From an uncultured bacterium (GTDB lineage Bacteria > Bacteroidota > Bacteroidia > Bacteroidales > Muribaculaceae): a stretch of 8,851 nt of DNA. The stretch covers positions 1 through 8,851 of the forward strand of contig CAMHGU010000088.1 in assembly GCA_946184715.1 (NCBI GenBank), read 5' to 3'. Position 1 is the first letter of the stretch. Every line of letters begins with the position of its first letter. A program made the position numbers and the translations under genes. The notes under the pieces were generated by a model. It had not been told where the DNA came from. It made no database searches and saw only the letters and a list, made by a program, of their open reading frames with translations. Of the stretch, positions 6,775-8,851 are shown piece by piece.

Positions 6775-7620
6775 TCAGTTCTCTGCGTGATAGTTGATAA
6801 GGCCTTCGATGGGCGACTGGATTACGGTGCCGATGCGCATGCCGTAGGCCTGGGCGGCCTCCTCGAGGATGTCGCGATAGATGAAGGCGATGGAGCCTAC
6901 GAAGTTGACGGGGAGCTCGCGGCTCTGCGGGTAGCTTGCCACGTTGCGGCGGAAGAACGCTTTGAAAGCGTTGAGCACCAGCTGTCGCACCTCGGGCACG
7001 TCGATGTTCTCGCCGATAAACGGCACCAGCGACGCCAGGAAGCGGTTGGCGGCGGGCTGCTTGTACACGCGCTGAATGATGTCGAGGCGCGAGAGGCCAA
7101 ACTTCGCGTCGAAGCGGCGGCACACCTCGTCGGGGAGCTGGCGCTTGAGCACGTCGCCCACGAGGAGCTTTCCGAGCACGGCGCCGCTGCCTTCGTCGCC
7201 GAGGATGTAGCCGAGGGGCGACACGTTGTCGCGCACGGCGTGGCCGTCGTAGTAGCACGAGTTGGAGCCGGTGCCCATGATGCAGGCGATGCCCGGCTCG
7301 GTGCCGCACACCGCGCGCGCCGCGGCCAGCAGGTCGCTTGCTATCTCAATGACGCCGGCGCCGGGGAAGTTGCGCTGCAGCGCGCGGCGCACGCTGGCCG
7401 TCACCTCCTCGCCTATGATGCCCGCGCCGTAGTAGTAAATCTCGGTCACAGCGGTGGAATCGATTTGCGGAAGCAGCTCCCGCTCTATCGTAGAGGCCAT
7501 CTCCTCGTCGGTGAGCATCAGAGCGTTCATTCCGGTGGTGGTGGCGCGAGCCGTCACTTGGTGGCCTTGTATCATAGCCCAATCAATCTTCGTTGAGCCG
7601 CAGTCAGCTATCAGTTTCAT
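6775..7620 (-). CDS. murK: BadF/BadG-type amino-sugar kinase, probably MurNAc kinase MurK
   Basis: This 281-residue ASKHA-fold sugar kinase has phosphate-1 motif DCGSTKIDW at residues 6-14, Asp96 in the ASDLLAAARA segment as the likely catalytic base, phosphate-2 motif MGTGSNS at 115-121, the family signature GDEGSG at 141-146, and a late FVGSIAFIYRDIL adenosine-motif region. The family includes GlcNAc kinases and the MurNAc kinase MurK described in Tannerella forsythia. Direct coupling to murQ, whose substrate is MurNAc-6-phosphate, favours MurNAc as substrate, but GlcNAc or both remain possible. It is the first gene of a four-gene operon (murK, murQ, SGNH, GNAT). A MurNAc transporter gene is not in this window. 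The start at 7620 puts the phosphate-1 motif at the very N-terminus, as expected, with no Shine-Dalgarno sequence in front. Confidence 0.87.
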   Translation of the reverse strand: MKLIADCGSTKIDWAMIQGHQVTARATTTGMNALMLTDEEMASTIERELLPQIDSTAVTEIYYYGAGIIGEEVTASVRRALQRNFPGAGVIEIASDLLAAARAVCGTEPGIACIMGTGSNSCYYDGHAVRDNVSPLGYILGDEGSGAVLGKLLVGDVLKRQLPDEVCRRFDAKFGLSRLDIIQRVYKQPAANRFLASLVPFIGENIDVPEVRQLVLNAFKAFFRRNVASYPQSRELPVNFVGSIAFIYRDILEEAAQAYGMRIGTVIQSPIEGLINYHAEN

Positions 7621-7650
7621 TGCAAGTCAGTATCTTTTTTAGTCGTTGAC

Positions 7651-7665
7651 GGCCATCAGGCCATC
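7651..7665. repeat. Short direct repeat in the murK leader
   Basis: GGCCATC occurs twice (7651-7657 and 7659-7665) separated by one A, an 8-bp period. It sits just downstream of the putative murK -7 box, between promoter and start codon, where an operator could lie. It is short and may be chance. Confidence 0.4.
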
Positions 7666-7666
7666 G

Positions 7667-7697
7667 CAAAAGGTTTATAATTCACGGGCGGGGCAAA
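7667..7697 (-). promoter_or_regulatory. Possible promoter of the murK operon
   Basis: On the minus strand a TTTG (7694-7697) is followed after 19 nt by ACCTTTTG (7667-7674). The layout fits the Bacteroidota TTTG / TAnnTTTG promoter, and both TTTG cores are present, but the TA of the -7 box is replaced by AC. It would give a leader of roughly 40 nt before the ATG at 7620. The call is weak. Confidence 0.35.
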
Positions 7698-7720
7698 GCG
7701 CGAAGCCGCAGCTCGTCCCC
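7690..7720. other. Imperfect GC-rich inverted repeat between the methyltransferase and murK
   Basis: GGGGC at 7690-7694 can pair with GTCCCC at 7715-7720. Inner AGC/GCT and GCG/CGC steps can also form, with bulges and an AAGC loop. On the minus strand it follows the methyltransferase stop by about 40 nt, but no T-run follows, so it is not a standard intrinsic terminator. It overlaps the possible -33 element of murK. It may weakly terminate the upstream gene or bind a regulator, or be chance. Nothing else stands out in the 139-nt gap 7621-7759. Confidence 0.3.
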
Positions 7721-7759
7721 TAATATAGTATAACGTAAAAATAGGCGTTTCAGTATATT

Positions 7760-8842
7760 TCACCGCGTCACTTCCACAAAGTGGAGAAACTCCGTGGTCG
7801 AGTCGGCCTTGATGTGGCGTGAGGCCGATTCCTTATCGGCTTTGAAGCGGCTGTATTCGCGAGTGAAGCAGCCGTAACGGCCACGTGCCGACATTATCTC
7901 GCGTATGTCGCCGGGGGTCATCAGGCCCTCGTTGTTGTAGCTCAAGAAGATGAATCGGGCGCGGGCGGCGTTGATAAGCTCGGCAAACGCGGTCTTTACC
8001 TTTGCCCGGGAGCAGTAGAGCGATTGCTGGCCGCGGTTGTCGCGCATCCCGGTCTTGCCGCGCAGGGGCGGATTGTCGTATCGCGCGATGGTCTCGAGCA
8101 CGTGGTAATTCGATGAGTACTGGCGATGATTATAGGGAGGGTCGAGATAAAGGATGTCGGGGCTTATCGACTGTATGAGGCGGTTGGCGTCGGTGTTGAA
8201 TACCGCGTGGTCGATGTCGTTGCAATAGAGCTTAGCGGGCGTCATCGTCAAGGGCTTCAGGGCTGAAGCTTTGAGCTTTTTCAAGAATGCGCCGTACACC
8301 GATGCGGTATTGGCTACCTTGTCGATACCCTCCAGGAGGGTGGTGAGGAGGAAGAAATATTCGTCGTCGGAGATACGGCCGGCCGATTTCCACTCTTCAA
8401 TCTTGAGGCGTATGGCATCGCATTTCGCTCCATTCTCGTTGGAGAAATAGAGGCGGTATTCCTCGCCATCGGAGCGGTTGCCTTTGCAATAGTTGTTGAA
8501 GATGAAGCCCTCGCAAGGCTCGAGGTCGTTGAGAAGATTGCACACGGCAGTGTATCGGTCGTCGAAAAGCGATGACGACTTGGCTCGGGCCAATTCGTCG
8601 GTCAGTCCGTCGAATGTCAGCTCCTTGTGGTTGCCGATGTAGTGCCGATTGAGGACGTAGCTATAATACTGCAGGTCGTTGGCGATAATCCGGTAGCCTT
8701 TCTGTTTGAAATGACGTCCTACGGCGCCAGTGCCGGCAAAGATGTCGCACAGCACCGGCGCGGCGTGGCAATCGCCCGCCACGGAGGTAATGCACTCGTC
8801 GAGAAACGGCAGCAGCGAGTATTTCGACCCGATATAGTTCAT
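7760..8842 (-). CDS. D12-class N6-adenine DNA methyltransferase
   Basis: This 360-residue protein transfers a methyl group from S-adenosylmethionine to adenine N6 in a specific DNA site. Motif X, NYIGSK, is at residues 2-7. Motif I, DIFAGTG (33-39), binds the cofactor. Motif IV is DPPY at 234-237, the catalytic motif of adenine methyltransferases. The X-I-IV order is that of the alpha-group Dam-like (MethyltransfD12) enzymes. The stretch NHRQYSSNYHVLE after DPPY is more like type II or IIS modification enzymes than E. coli Dam. The long region 60-230 probably holds target recognition. The recognition site cannot be read from sequence. The frame is open upstream to the window edge, but the ATG at 8842 places motif X exactly at the N-terminus, as expected. 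No restriction enzyme lies downstream; a partner could lie beyond the right edge. Confidence 0.92.
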   Translation of the reverse strand: MNYIGSKYSLLPFLDECITSVAGDCHAAPVLCDIFAGTGAVGRHFKQKGYRIIANDLQYYSYVLNRHYIGNHKELTFDGLTDELARAKSSSLFDDRYTAVCNLLNDLEPCEGFIFNNYCKGNRSDGEEYRLYFSNENGAKCDAIRLKIEEWKSAGRISDDEYFFLLTTLLEGIDKVANTASVYGAFLKKLKASALKPLTMTPAKLYCNDIDHAVFNTDANRLIQSISPDILYLDPPYNHRQYSSNYHVLETIARYDNPPLRGKTGMRDNRGQQSLYCSRAKVKTAFAELINAARARFIFLSYNNEGLMTPGDIREIMSARGRYGCFTREYSRFKADKESASRHIKADSTTEFLHFVEVTR

Positions 8843-8851
8843 ACGAAAGTC

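Noticed and set aside
6772..7596. Plus-strand open frame of 274 codons opposite murK
   Set aside because: Another antisense shadow; the composition is atypical, and the opposite strand encodes a full kinase with all motifs.
7690..7720. Intrinsic terminator for the methyltransferase gene
   Set aside because: The stem is imperfect and no T-run follows on the minus strand.

Overview
The window looks like chromosomal DNA of a GC-rich member of the Bacteroidales (Bacteroidota), possibly a gut Muribaculaceae-type organism. The reasons are TAnnTTTG-type -7 boxes, the lack of Shine-Dalgarno sequences before starts, a type IX secretion (T9SS) C-terminal sorting domain, and a murK-murQ pair as described in Bacteroidota. 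The family-level placement is inference. No mobile element, tRNA, rRNA or CRISPR array was seen.

Layout. (1) Positions 1-2386, minus strand: a two-gene secreted-protein unit. The first gene is a very small protein made almost only of a signal peptide and a T9SS sorting domain. The second is a large secreted alpha/beta hydrolase (lipase/esterase-like) that runs off the left edge and carries about eight copies of a 14-residue helical repeat after its catalytic core. (2) Positions 2387-2589: a divergent promoter region. (3) Positions 2590-4155, plus strand: dnaB, the replicative helicase. (4) Positions 4161-7620, minus strand: a tight four-gene operon, transcribed murK, murQ, tandem SGNH hydrolase, GNAT acetyltransferase, with gaps of 4, 10 and 17 nt. 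(5) Positions 7621-7759: a promoter/leader region. (6) Positions 7760-8842, minus strand: a D12-class adenine DNA methyltransferase with no restriction enzyme visible beside it.

How the genes fit together. MurK (an ASKHA-fold amino-sugar kinase) and MurQ (MurNAc-6-phosphate etherase) are consecutive steps of MurNAc salvage, leading to GlcNAc-6-phosphate and D-lactate. The exported SGNH protein in the same operon may remove acyl groups from wall-derived sugars before uptake; this is inference from context. That protein is an internal duplication: domain 1 keeps the catalytic residues, while domain 2 has lost the nucleophile Ser, the block II Gly and the block III Asn but keeps the Asp/His block.

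The points most worth a second look are the 14-residue repeat array in the hydrolase, the active/dead tandem SGNH protein linked to MurNAc salvage, the nearly cargo-less T9SS protein, and the SSB-tip-like C-terminus of DnaB.
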